Shown: one piece after another, positions 51,802 to 59,878 of the stretch | Position numbering within the stretch: position 1 is the first letter of the stretch | Layout of the letters: each line of letters begins with the position of its first letter | From: RGIG4708 sp045633845 | GTDB lineage: Bacteria; Bacillota; Clostridia; UMGS1810 | Direction: 5' to 3' | NCBI GenBank assembly: GCA_045633845.1 | Contig: JAZQZC010000046.1 | Location: 75,382 to 139,381, forward strand | Length of the DNA: 64,000 bases | Notes under the pieces: generated by a model | Told to the model about the DNA's origin: nothing | The model's database searches: none | What the model saw: only the letters and a program-made list of their open reading frames with translations | Position numbers and translations under genes: made by a program

Positions 51802-52525
51802 TGGAAAAGTTGCAGTTATAACAGGTGCATCACGAGGTATAGGTGCTGCAATTGCAGAGAAATTTTCAAGCCAAGGCGCTAATGTAGCAATAATCTATAA
51901 CGGTAATGAAGATGCCGCAAACGCCGTAAAAGAAAATGCAGAAAAAAACGGCGTTAAAGCAGAAATCTATAAATGCAATGTAGCAAATGCAGAAGAATGC
52001 AAAGAAACTGTAAAGGCTATTACAGAAAACTTTGGCGGTATAGATATTCTTGTAAATAACGCAGGTATAACCCGTGATAACCTTTTGATATCAATGAGTG
52101 AAGAAGAATTTGATGATGTTATAAACACAAACTTAAAAGGTTGCTTTAATATGATAAAAGCATGTGGCAGAAACTTTATTAAGAAGAAATACGGAAAAAT
52201 CATCAATGTATCTTCCGTGTCTGCTCTGCTCGGAACTGCAGGACAGGTAAATTATTCTTCTTCAAAAGCAGGTGTAATTGCTTTAACTAAAGTAACAGCA
52301 AGGGAATTTGCATCAAAGAATGTTTGTTGTAATGCAATTGCTCCCGGTTTTGTAACTACAGATATGACAAAGGATTTACAGTCAGAAGAATATTTGAAAT
52401 TGATACCACTCAAAAGATTAGGTAAACCTGAAGATGTTGCAAACTTGGCAGCATTTTTGGCTGATGATATTTCTGATTATATTACAGGCGAAGTTATTCG
52501 TATCGACGGCGGTCTTGCCATTTAA
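51794..52525 (+). CDS. fabG: 3-oxoacyl-ACP reductase
   Basis: 243-residue SDR reductase. NADP-binding KVAVITGASRGIGAAIAEKF, the active-site block NVSSVSALLGTAGQVNYSSSKAGVIALTK (Ser, Tyr, Lys) and the ADDISDYITGEVIRIDGGLAI end. FNMIKACGRNFIKKKYGKI is typical. Overlaps fabD. Confidence 0.97.
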   Translation: MLNGKVAVITGASRGIGAAIAEKFSSQGANVAIIYNGNEDAANAVKENAEKNGVKAEIYKCNVANAEECKETVKAITENFGGIDILVNNAGITRDNLLISMSEEEFDDVINTNLKGCFNMIKACGRNFIKKKYGKIINVSSVSALLGTAGQVNYSSSKAGVIALTKVTAREFASKNVCCNAIAPGFVTTDMTKDLQSEEYLKLIPLKRLGKPEDVANLAAFLADDISDYITGEVIRIDGGLAI

Positions 52526-52541
52526 TTAAGGAGGTAAATGT

Positions 52542-53771
52542 ATGAAACGAGTTGTAATAACAGGTCTTGGAGCAGTAACACCGGTAGGATGTGATGTTCC
52601 TACATTTTGGGATAGCTTAAAGACAGGTAAATGCGGAATTGATTACATAACAAAATTTGATACAAGTGAGTATCGTGTAAAAGTTGCTGCAGAAATAAAA
52701 GATTTTGATCCAACTCCATATATGGAAAAGGCAGAAATCAGAAGAAGTGATAAATTCGTGCAATATGCTATAGCTGCTGCAGCACAGGCAGTAAATGACA
52801 GCGGTATAGAGAATAATGTTGCTCCTGAACGCTTTGGCGTTTACTATGGTAGTGGCATAGGAGGTTTTGACACCTTTGTAGATGAACATAATAATCTTCT
52901 TAATCGTGGTCCGCTTCGTGTATCTCCGCACTTTATTCCAAAGCTTATAACCAATATGGCTTCAGGAAATATTGCTATTAAATTTGGTGCAAAAGGTCCT
53001 TGTATTGCCGTGAGCACAGCGTGTGCTACGGGGACAACAGCAATTGGCGAAGCGTACAGAACAATAAAAGGCGGCTGGGCAGATGCAATCATAGCCGGAG
53101 GTGTTGAAGCAAGTATATCTCCTTTGGCTGTAGCTGCTTTTATGAACTGTATGGCACTTTCTGAAAGCGATAACCCTGAAAAAGCATCAATTCCTTTTGA
53201 TAAAAACCGAAATGGTTTTGTTATGGGTGAAGGTGCCGGAGCACTCATTGTAGAAGATTACGACCATGCAGTAGCAAGAGGTGCTAAAATTTATGCAGAG
53301 GTTGTTGGTTACGGAAGCACTTGTGATGCTTTCCATGTAACTGCTCCCGATGATTCTGCTGAAAGCTCATCAAGAGCAATTAACGATTGTTTGAAAGAAG
53401 CAGGCAAAACTTTCGCACCTGAAAAAATTTATATCAATGCCCACGGAACAAGCACCCCTCTTAACGATAAAACAGAAACAAAGGCATTTAAAAATGTGTT
53501 TGGTGATGATGCATATAAGATTCATATCAGCTCAACTAAGTCGATGACAGGTCATCTTCTTGGTGCAGCCGGTGCGGTTGAGGGAATTGCTGCAGTGCTT
53601 GCACTTGGTGAAAATATTGTTCCTCCTACAATCGGGTATCAGGAAAAAGACGAAGAATGTGATTTGAACTATACTCCGAACAAAGCAAACGAAACAGAGA
53701 TTGACCTTGCTTTGTCCACTTCTCTCGGATTTGGTGGACACAATGCTTGTGTTGCATTTGCGAAAATCTGA
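52542..53771 (+). CDS. fabF: 3-oxoacyl-ACP synthase II
   Basis: 409 residues. RRVVITG-like start KRVVITGLGAVTPVG. Catalytic Cys161 in IAVSTACATGTTAIG, His in INAHGTSTPLND and SMTGHLLGAAGAVEG. AGGAGG precedes ATG 52542. Elongation condensing enzyme. In the usual clostridial operon accB would follow; here fabZ does. Confidence 0.97.
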   Translation: MKRVVITGLGAVTPVGCDVPTFWDSLKTGKCGIDYITKFDTSEYRVKVAAEIKDFDPTPYMEKAEIRRSDKFVQYAIAAAAQAVNDSGIENNVAPERFGVYYGSGIGGFDTFVDEHNNLLNRGPLRVSPHFIPKLITNMASGNIAIKFGAKGPCIAVSTACATGTTAIGEAYRTIKGGWADAIIAGGVEASISPLAVAAFMNCMALSESDNPEKASIPFDKNRNGFVMGEGAGALIVEDYDHAVARGAKIYAEVVGYGSTCDAFHVTAPDDSAESSSRAINDCLKEAGKTFAPEKIYINAHGTSTPLNDKTETKAFKNVFGDDAYKIHISSTKSMTGHLLGAAGAVEGIAAVLALGENIVPPTIGYQEKDEECDLNYTPNKANETEIDLALSTSLGFGGHNACVAFAKI

Positions 53772-53778
53772 GGTGCCT

Positions 53779-54207
53779 ATGAATAGAGAAGAAATTAAAA
53801 ACATTTTGCCACACAGAGATAATATGCTTCTTTTGGATGAAGTGGAACTTGTCGATGGTATTGCACACGGAAAAAAGAAAATAACCGGTGATGAATGGTT
53901 TTTAAAAGGTCATTTTCCTGATAACCCTGTAGTTCCGGGAGTTATTCTTTGCGAGATTCTTGCACAATCTGTATGTGTGTGCTTAGACGGTGTTATTGAT
54001 GAAAGTAAACTCCCGTATTTTACGGGACTTGACAAGGTAAAGTTCAGAAATCCCGTTAAACCGGGTGATATATTTGAAACTGAGTGTGAAATAACCAAAG
54101 ACCGTTCTCCTTTCTATTTTGCAAAAGGATGCGGATATGTTGATGGAAAGCTCTGTGTAAGTGCTGAATTTTCATTTGCAATAGCAAATAAATCGGAGGA
54201 AAAGTAA
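53779..54207 (+). CDS. fabZ: 3-hydroxyacyl-ACP dehydratase
   Basis: 142 residues from ATG 53779 (GAGGTGCCT upstream). Hot-dog fold: KNILPHRDNMLLLDEVELVDG, and the active site GHFPDNPVVPGVILCEILAQS (His and Glu). The C-terminal half KVKFRNPVKPGDIFETECEI is conserved. Stop shares one base with the accD start (TAATG). Confidence 0.96.
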   Translation: MNREEIKNILPHRDNMLLLDEVELVDGIAHGKKKITGDEWFLKGHFPDNPVVPGVILCEILAQSVCVCLDGVIDESKLPYFTGLDKVKFRNPVKPGDIFETECEITKDRSPFYFAKGCGYVDGKLCVSAEFSFAIANKSEEK

Positions 54208-55019
54208 TGGAATTAAAAAAGATATTTAATTTTCTAAATAAGGATGAAGATATAGCTTGTCCTAAATGTAAAAACACTAATAAACATTCTGTGTTCTTTA
54301 ATAATTCTATGATTTGTCCTGAATGCGGAGCATATTTAAGAATGGGCGCAATGGAACGAATTGCTATTGTTACAGACAAGGATAGCTTTGTTGAATGTGA
54401 TGGTAATTTGAAAAGCCAAAATCCCATAGATTTCCCTGAATATGATGAAAAAATCAAAAAAGCTGTTAAAGACAGCGGTCTTAACGAAGGTGTTGTCTGC
54501 GGAACGGCTACCATAAACGGATTTCCTTGTGCAATATTCGTTATGGACTCCAAATTTATGATGGGTAGTATGGGAACTGTTGTTGGTGAGAAAATAACAA
54601 GACTTTTTGAAAAGGCTACAAAAGAGAATCTTCCTGTTGTTGGTTTTACTACATCAGGCGGTGCAAGAATGCAGGAAGGAATTTTTAGCCTTATGCAGAT
54701 GGCAAAGGTTAGCGGAGCCGCAAAGAAACACTCGGATGGCGGTAACTTATATATTACTGTTATTACCGATCCTACAACCGGCGGTGTAACAGCAAGCTTT
54801 GCTATGCAGGGAGATATTATTATCGCTGAACCAAAAGCACTCATTGGCTTTGCCGGTGCAAGAGTTATTGAACAGACCACAGGAAAAAAACTACCTGAAG
54901 GATTCCAAAGAGCTGAATTTATGTTGGAGCACGGATTTATTGATATGATTGAGGATAGACAAAGGCTTAAATATACAATCGGAAAACTCCTTAAGATTCA
55001 TTCAGCAAATGCTTGTTAA
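54207..55019 (+). CDS. accD: Acetyl-CoA carboxylase carboxyltransferase subunit beta
   Basis: 270 residues. Four-Cys zinc ribbon CPKC (18-21) and CPEC (37-40) in the N-terminus, then the crotonase fold: CGTATINGFPCAIFVMDSKFMMGSMGTVVGEKITRLFEKA, SGGARMQEGIFSLMQMAKV, TVITDPTTGGVTASFAMQGDIIIAEP, GFAGARVIEQTTGKKLPEGFQ. With AccA it moves CO2 from biotin to acetyl-CoA. Confidence 0.97.
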   Translation: MELKKIFNFLNKDEDIACPKCKNTNKHSVFFNNSMICPECGAYLRMGAMERIAIVTDKDSFVECDGNLKSQNPIDFPEYDEKIKKAVKDSGLNEGVVCGTATINGFPCAIFVMDSKFMMGSMGTVVGEKITRLFEKATKENLPVVGFTTSGGARMQEGIFSLMQMAKVSGAAKKHSDGGNLYITVITDPTTGGVTASFAMQGDIIIAEPKALIGFAGARVIEQTTGKKLPEGFQRAEFMLEHGFIDMIEDRQRLKYTIGKLLKIHSANAC

Positions 55020-55037
55020 GATTGGATGTGATAATTG

Positions 55038-55838
55038 ATGGAAACAAAAGTTAATGCTTATACAAGAGTTTTAGCAGCAAGAAGCAATGACAGAAATATG
55101 GGTGGATATTACCTTTCAAGAATGATAGATGATTTTGTTGAACTTCACGGCGACCGCAGATTCGGCGATGACGGAGCCATCGTAGGCGGTGTTGGTATGC
55201 TTAACGGCATTCCCGTAACAGCAATTGCGATGGAGCGTGGTGCAACGGTTGAAGAAAGAATTCAAAGACATTTTGGTTGCCCCACACCCGAAGGATACAG
55301 AAAAGCACTCAGACTTATGAAAGAAGCTGAGAAATTTAAAAGACCGATAATCTGCTTTATAGGCAGTCCCGGTGCATATTGCGGAATTGACGCTGAAGAA
55401 AGAGGTCAAGGCGAAGCGATAGCTGAAAATCTTTTTGAAATGATGGGGATTAAAACTCCTATTATTTCCGTTGTAGTTGGCGAAGGTGGTTCAGGCGGTG
55501 CGTTGGCACTCGGTGTTTGTGATACAACTGTAATGCTTGAAAACTCTGTATATTCTGTTATATCACCTGAAGGCTGTGCAAGTATTTTGTGGAAGGACTC
55601 TTCCAAAGCTTCTGATGCGGCTGATGCATTAAAACTTACCGCAGACGATTTATACTCTTTTGACATAGTGGAAAAAGTAATTGACGAAAAAGATAAATCA
55701 GCCGAAGAAATTTGTTCTGATTTAAAAAATTATCTTGTAGAAGAATTGAAAAAGAAACAAGTTCTTTCAATAGAACAACTTCTTGAAGATAGATATAACA
55801 AGTTCAGAAAAATCGGTGCAAATATCTCGGAGGGCTGA
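55038..55838 (+). CDS. accA: Acetyl-CoA carboxylase carboxyltransferase subunit alpha
   Basis: 266 residues from ATG 55038; a TTG three bases earlier would add one residue. No good Shine-Dalgarno is present (GATGTGATAATTG). Family marks: YLSRMIDDFVELHGDRRFGDDGAIVGG, HFGCPTPEGYRKALRLMKEAEKFKRPIICFIGSPGAYCGIDAEERGQGEAIAENL, VVGEGGSGGALALGVCD, VISPEGCASILWKD. The N-terminal coiled-coil of many AccA is short here, as in other Firmicutes. Confidence 0.96.
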   Translation: METKVNAYTRVLAARSNDRNMGGYYLSRMIDDFVELHGDRRFGDDGAIVGGVGMLNGIPVTAIAMERGATVEERIQRHFGCPTPEGYRKALRLMKEAEKFKRPIICFIGSPGAYCGIDAEERGQGEAIAENLFEMMGIKTPIISVVVGEGGSGGALALGVCDTTVMLENSVYSVISPEGCASILWKDSSKASDAADALKLTADDLYSFDIVEKVIDEKDKSAEEICSDLKNYLVEELKKKQVLSIEQLLEDRYNKFRKIGANISEG

Positions 55839-55839
55839 T

Positions 55840-56697
55840 ATGGTTAGAATTATTACGGATTCAGCGGCAGATTTTGAGCCACAGGAATTAGAAAAATATA
55901 ATATAACTTGTGTTCCAATGCAAATTTCATTTGATGATAATGAGTATAAGGAAAATGAAAATTTGACAAAAGCACAGTTTTATGAATTGTTGGAAAAATG
56001 CGAGAACTTCCCAAAAACCTCACAGCCTACTCCATACGATTTTGAAGTGCTGCTTGAAGAATTTATGGAAAAAGGCGATGAATGTGTAATTATTACCATA
56101 TCATCAGCATTAAGCGGAACCTACCAAAACGCATTTTTAGTTAAGAACATGCTTGATTACGAAAATTGTTATGTGGTTGACAGCCTTAATGCAACGGCAG
56201 GACAAAGACTTTTAGTTGATTATGCTGTGAAGCTTCGCAACGAAGGCAAATCCGCAAAAGAGATTTTTGATGCATTGGAAATTGTTAAAACTAAAATCAA
56301 GTTGTATGCTTGCGTTGATACATTAGAGTACCTTCATAAAGGTGGTAGATTGTCAAAAACTGCATATACTGTTGGAACACTTGCTAATATCAAGCCTGTT
56401 ATTCGCATTTCCGAAGAAGGTAAAGTAGAAGTATCTTCTAAAGCAATGAGTATGAAAGGTGGTATAAGTACGGTTTCGAAAAAACTGCAAACATATACTC
56501 CTGATTTGGATTATCCAATTTATATCGTATATTCCAATAATCGTAAAAACGGAGATTTGTTAGCAGAAGCAGTCCGAAAATTTGGTTTTGAAATATTGCC
56601 CGAAAACATAATAAACATCGGTGCAACAATCGGTGCACATGTAGGCTCTAATGCTTGCGGTGTTATATTTGTATCAGATTTTCAGGGAGAGAAATAA
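55840..56697 (+). CDS. DegV-family fatty-acid-binding protein
   Basis: 285 residues from ATG 55840 (GGAGGG upstream), right after accA. DegV/FakB-like: VRIITDSAADFEPQELEKYNITCVPM, TSQPTPYDFE, ITISSALSGTYQNA, VDSLNATAGQRLLVDYA, YLHKGGRLSKTAYTVGTLANIKPVI and the C-terminus GATIGAHVGSNACGVIFV. These proteins bind one fatty acid and hand it to FakA kinase; no fakA is in the window. Its place in the fab operon suggests it handles free fatty acids made or taken up. Confidence 0.9.
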   Translation: MVRIITDSAADFEPQELEKYNITCVPMQISFDDNEYKENENLTKAQFYELLEKCENFPKTSQPTPYDFEVLLEEFMEKGDECVIITISSALSGTYQNAFLVKNMLDYENCYVVDSLNATAGQRLLVDYAVKLRNEGKSAKEIFDALEIVKTKIKLYACVDTLEYLHKGGRLSKTAYTVGTLANIKPVIRISEEGKVEVSSKAMSMKGGISTVSKKLQTYTPDLDYPIYIVYSNNRKNGDLLAEAVRKFGFEILPENIINIGATIGAHVGSNACGVIFVSDFQGEK

Positions 56698-56834
56698 TGC
56701 AGGGGTACATACATAAAGTAAATTTCTATGACACAGATAAAACGGGTGGTTGATACATATATTTAAGGACTAGTAATTTAATAATTGTGTAAAGCCTAAA
56801 TAAACGTTTAGCTGAAACGCTTGACAAATAAAAT

Positions 56835-56876
56835 AAGCCTCGTTTGAACGAATTTCAAATGGGGCTTCTATTTGTT
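56835..56876 (+). terminator. Terminator 1 of the fab operon
   Basis: AAGCCTCGTTTGA pairs with TCAAATGGGGCTT (two G-T pairs) around ACGAATT, followed by CTATTTGTTT. A near-palindrome, AAACGTTTAGCTGAAACGCTT-like in layout, lies 13 nt upstream at 56802-56822. Confidence 0.6.
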
Positions 56877-56900
56877 TACTCAGTAATATTTAAATATATT

Positions 56901-56950
56901 AAACGGAAATGAAGTTGAATGATTTCAAACTCGTTTCCGTTTGTTTTTTT
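56901..56950 (+). terminator. Terminator 2 of the fab operon
   Basis: Long stem AAACGGAAATGAAGTTGA pairing with TCAAACTCGTTTCCGTTT (loop AATGATT area), followed by GTTTTTTTATT. A strong second stop after degV, ahead of the IS30. Confidence 0.85.
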
Positions 56951-57021
56951 ATTAACCTAATTTTTGCTTACAACAGAAAATGTAGGAACCCACCTGCCTG
57001 TGTTTTCGTGTGTTGTATAAA

Positions 57022-58377
57022 TGTATCCACCAAAGATGTATTGGAAAGGAATGTGGCATTTATGTCAGGATATATTACTTTTGAAGAAAGATTAGAGATT
57101 GAGAGTATGATATTTCAAAGATGCTCTTTTGGAGAAATCGCAAAGAAAATCAACAAAGACCGTTCCACTATTTCTAGAGAAATCAGAAGGCATTCTGTTA
57201 TTGAAAAAAGTGGTTACAGCGGTTTCGGTTTTAACGCTTGCGTACATAAAGAAACCTGCAAAATGGGTATGGTGTGCGGAGATAAGTGTGTTAAAACCTC
57301 TTGCAAGTTGTGCAGAACCTGCGGACATTGTAATGACTATTGCCCTAAATTTGCAGAGCAAGTTTGTATCTTAAGAATTAAGCCTCCGTATGTTTGCAAC
57401 GGGTGTGATGAAAGGAATAAATGCACTCTTGAAAAAACAGTTTATAGTGCGGTTCAGGCGAATATTATGGCTGAACAAGAAATCTCAAGCTCCCGTAAAG
57501 GAGCATTGTGCGATGAGGCTGAAATAGCAAGGTTAAATGCCTTTGTAACGCCTTTGATTCTGAATGGTCAATCAATCCATCAGATTTTTTGCAATAACGC
57601 TGACACCCTGATGTGTAGCGAAAAGACACTATATAATTACATTGATGCAGGATTTTTTGATGCAAGAAACATAGACCTTCCAAGAAAGGTTCGGTATAGA
57701 CCACGAAGAAAAAAGAAAAAGTTTAAGGTTGATAGAGGTTGCTATATTGGCAGAAGCTACGAAGAATATCAGAAGCTTTTGAACAAAAATACTGATATTC
57801 ACCCTGCACAAATGGACTCTGTAATAGGCACTGTAGGCGGTAAAGTGTTGTTAACCATACATTTTCCTCATACGAGCTTTATGATGGGGTTTTTGAGGGA
57901 TTTTAACACCTCTCAGTCGGTTATTGACATATTTGAAATGCTGTATGTGAAATTGGGCAGAAAACTGTTTGAAAAGCTTTTCCCCGTTATACTTACAGAC
58001 AGGGGTTCGGAGTTTTCTAACCCAAGAATGATAGAACTCACAAAAGATGGATTTAGAAGAACAAATATATATTACTGCGATGCCGGATGTCCTCATCAGA
58101 AAGGTTCTATCGAGGTAAACCATGAGCTTATTCGCAGAGTATTACCAAAAGGTGTTACCTTTGATAATCTGACTCAGGAAAAGGTTGATATTATGATGAA
58201 TCACATCAACTCATATAGCAGACTAAAGCTTGGGAACAAAACTCCGTTTGAAGCATTTGAGTTCTATTACGGTTCAGAACTTTTTGAAAAGTTGGGTTAC
58301 AAACAAGTTGAAAAAAATCAGGTTATTTTAAACCCGAAGTTACTTAAAAGATAATTTAAAATGATACGGTGGATACA
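57022..58377 (+). mobile_element. IS30-family insertion sequence
   Basis: Bounded by inverted TGTATCCACC (57022-57031) and GGTGGATACA (58368-58377). A second pair, CCCACCT at 56989-56995 and AGGTGGG at 58387-58393, lies farther out, so true ends may be 20-30 nt beyond those given. Contains one intact transposase. The right end abuts the right copy of the 24-bp direct repeat. Confidence 0.65.
57062..58354 (+). CDS. IS30-family transposase
   Basis: 430 residues from ATG 57062 with AAAGGAA 10 nt upstream; a longer in-frame start at 56909 is outside the element. HTH: ITFEERLEIESMIFQRCSFGEIAKKINKDRSTISREIRRHS. A Cys-rich insert follows (CVHKETCKMGMVCG, CKLCRTCGHCNDYC, CNGCDERNKC). The DDE core has AQMDSVIG, PVILTDRGSEFSN and HQKGSIEVNHELIRRVLPKG. 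The Cys-rich insert is typical of a subgroup in Clostridia. Looks functional. Confidence 0.93.
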   Translation: MSGYITFEERLEIESMIFQRCSFGEIAKKINKDRSTISREIRRHSVIEKSGYSGFGFNACVHKETCKMGMVCGDKCVKTSCKLCRTCGHCNDYCPKFAEQVCILRIKPPYVCNGCDERNKCTLEKTVYSAVQANIMAEQEISSSRKGALCDEAEIARLNAFVTPLILNGQSIHQIFCNNADTLMCSEKTLYNYIDAGFFDARNIDLPRKVRYRPRRKKKKFKVDRGCYIGRSYEEYQKLLNKNTDIHPAQMDSVIGTVGGKVLLTIHFPHTSFMMGFLRDFNTSQSVIDIFEMLYVKLGRKLFEKLFPVILTDRGSEFSNPRMIELTKDGFRRTNIYYCDAGCPHQKGSIEVNHELIRRVLPKGVTFDNLTQEKVDIMMNHINSYSRLKLGNKTPFEAFEFYYGSELFEKLGYKQVEKNQVILNPKLLKR

Positions 58378-58396
58378 CTCAATATTAGGTGGGATA

Positions 58397-58420
58397 CAGG
58401 GGTAGCATTTTGGGTTACAA
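58397..58420. repeat. Right copy of the 24-bp imperfect direct repeat
   Basis: See 47846-47869: 21 of 24 identical. It begins 19 nt after the IS30 border motif. Confidence 0.75.
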
Positions 58421-58488
58421 TTTTTTTGCCAAAGCAACTATCCCTTATTGGCATGCAAAAATGCTTATATTTTGAGAAAATAGGTATT

Positions 58489-58628
58489 GCATTTCGCTTG
58501 CAAATCGTGTATTTCGTTTACAAAACTTGCATTTTACTTACAAATCGTGCATTTCAGATTACAAACTTGCGTTTCAATTACAAAAGTCGCATTTCGTTTT
58601 ACAAATGCGACTTTTCGGATTACAATTG
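58489..58628. repeat. Tandem array of seven 20-bp units
   Basis: Units at 58489, 58509, 58529, 58549, 58569, 58589 and 58609, each exactly 20 bp. Consensus GCATTTCnnnTTACAAAnnT: the core ATTTC and TTACAA are kept while positions 8-10 and 18-19 vary (tails CGT, CTT, CGT, CTT, GTC, TGC, TTG). The spacing is two helical turns. The same core stands alone at 47854 and 58405. Confidence 0.85.
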
Positions 58629-58679
58629 AGCGCTCTAAAAAATAAGGATGACGAGGCAATGGTTATTACAGAGTTATCA

Positions 58680-58735
58680 AGTTTTTCGAGGGATGAAATC
58701 CATTTTTATGGGTTTCGTCCCTCGGCTCATATATA
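58680..58735. repeat. Hairpin in the remnant region
   Basis: CGAGGGATGAAATCCA (from about 58690) pairs with GGGTTTCGTCCCTCG (to about 58725). No T run. It lies in a 450-nt stretch (58629-59051) with broken coding text. Confidence 0.5.
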
Positions 58736-58739
58736 GCAT

Positions 58740-58757
58740 AAAGACTTAATGATATTG
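58740..58757. repeat. Solo IS4-type end sequence
   Basis: ACTTAATGATATTG at 58743-58756 is identical over 14 nt to the right inverted repeat of the IS4 element (63981-64000). No companion end is seen near it. Could be the scar of an excised or deleted copy. Confidence 0.4.
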
Positions 58758-58950
58758 AAGCTGCAATAGATTCTTCAATCTTATTGATTTCGTGCATTGG
58801 CAGCATCGAGCTTGCAGATAATGTATATGTTGATGCAGTTGTTGACGCAAGCGGCTATGAACTGAAACAGGGCACAATTACAAGAAATATCAGCAAAGAA
58901 ATCGGACAACAAAATAATTACGGGCACAATTTACAGAATAGTATTTAAAA
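58757..58950 (+). pseudogene. Gene remnant (unidentified)
   Basis: An open frame with no start, reading DIEAAIDSSILLISCIGSIE then LADNVYVDAVVDASGYELKQ and ending ..GTITRNISKEIGQQNNYG HNLQNSI at a stop near 58948. The text looks like a real protein, with even codon use, but the start, the N-terminus and any ribosome binding site are missing. I do not recognise the family. A short tail (58951-59006) shows nothing. Confidence 0.4.
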
Positions 58951-59006
58951 ATCTTGACGGAAGCACTGCTCGGATAAATTGTATGGTGGCAAGTGAATAA
59001 TCAACT

Positions 59007-59040
59007 GTTGCAAAGTATGGCAAAAGCCATACCTTGCAAC
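59007..59040 (+). terminator. Strong hairpin (possible terminator of the remnant region)
   Basis: GTTGCAA-A-GTATGGC and GCCATAC-C-TTGCAAC pair with a 4-nt AAAA loop; the single mismatch is near the middle. No T run, so it may instead be an RNA 5' structure or a border. Confidence 0.5.
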
Positions 59041-59051
59041 TATATAAACGA

Positions 59052-59080
59052 TTGACAAATTTTATGTCAATCGGTACAAT
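59052..59080 (+). promoter_or_regulatory. Promoter of the DUF6873-ytxC-radical SAM unit
   Basis: TTGACA at 59052-59057, 17 nt, TACAAT at 59075-59080. The -35 box lies inside ATTGACA and TGTCAAT inverted repeats (59051-59071), which could be an operator. Confidence 0.8.
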
Positions 59081-59115
59081 ATATAATATGAAATTAAAAC
59101 ATAATGGTGATTATT

Positions 59116-59832
59116 ATGGAGTATAAAAATGCACAGAGTCAATATCTTATTGTAGCCAAGGATACGCCGCAAAATGCAAAAGAAAATTTAATAAATATGG
59201 GTTTTTGCATAATAGAAAGCGCTCCGCTAAATAATGTAAGCAAAGCACTCAGATATCACCCTGATATGCAAATTGTAAAGGGCGACAACTGCTACATATG
59301 CGCCCCCGAATGTTATAAGTATTACAAGCCATATTTTGAAGCATTAAATATAAAGCTTGTAACGGGCGGCACAACTCCTGGGGAAAAATATCCTTTTGAT
59401 GTGTGCTACAATGTTGCGGTTGTGGGCAATTACGCAGTGCATAATTTTAAATATACCGACAAAGAATTTTTAAAGCATAGCAGCCTTGAACATATAAATG
59501 TAAAACAGGGCTACTCAAAGTGCTCACTGTGCGTTGCAGGTGACAATGCGGTAATAACCTCTGATGAGGCAGTGGCAAAAACACTTGAAAATTTTGGTAT
59601 TGATGTGCTTAAAGTATCTGCAGGAAATGTATCGTTAGAGCCTTATGAATATGGCTTTATAGGCGGTGCGTCGGGTCTTATAGGTAAAAATAAGCTTGCA
59701 TTTTGCGGCGATATTTCACTTCATCCCGATTATCAAAAAATCAAATGTTTTTGCAACAAGCACGACGTTGAAATTATAAATTTAACATGCGGTCAATTGG
59801 TGGATGTTGGAACAATTACACTGCTGGGATAA
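59116..59832 (+). CDS. GME-fold protein (DUF6873-like)
   Basis: 238 residues from ATG 59116 (GGTGA upstream); an ATG 12 bases earlier has no site. The protein reads YHPDMQIVKGDNCYICAPECYKYYK, then YNVAVVGNYAVHNFKYTDKEFL, SKCSLCVAGDNAVITSD and SLEPYEYGFIGGASGLIGKNKLAFCGDISLHPDY. It is a five-bladed pentein/GME-type barrel, as found in arginine-modifying enzymes, but a guanidine-modifying Cys at the end is not clear. I recall DUF6873 for this layout; the role is unknown. It starts the unit that continues with ytxC. Confidence 0.65.
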   Translation: MEYKNAQSQYLIVAKDTPQNAKENLINMGFCIIESAPLNNVSKALRYHPDMQIVKGDNCYICAPECYKYYKPYFEALNIKLVTGGTTPGEKYPFDVCYNVAVVGNYAVHNFKYTDKEFLKHSSLEHINVKQGYSKCSLCVAGDNAVITSDEAVAKTLENFGIDVLKVSAGNVSLEPYEYGFIGGASGLIGKNKLAFCGDISLHPDYQKIKCFCNKHDVEIINLTCGQLVDVGTITLLG

Positions 59833-59878
59833 TAAAATAATCATATACACATACTAATTGTGAAGGGATGTGTGTGTG

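Noticed and set aside
56802..56822. Catabolite-responsive (cre) site after degV
   Set aside because: The sequence TGAAACGCTTGACA has the central CG inverted to GC relative to the cre consensus; it lies after the operon, so a cre role is unlikely.
58489..58628. CRISPR array
   Set aside because: The 20-bp units are contiguous with no spacers of a repeated size between them, and no cas gene lies nearby.
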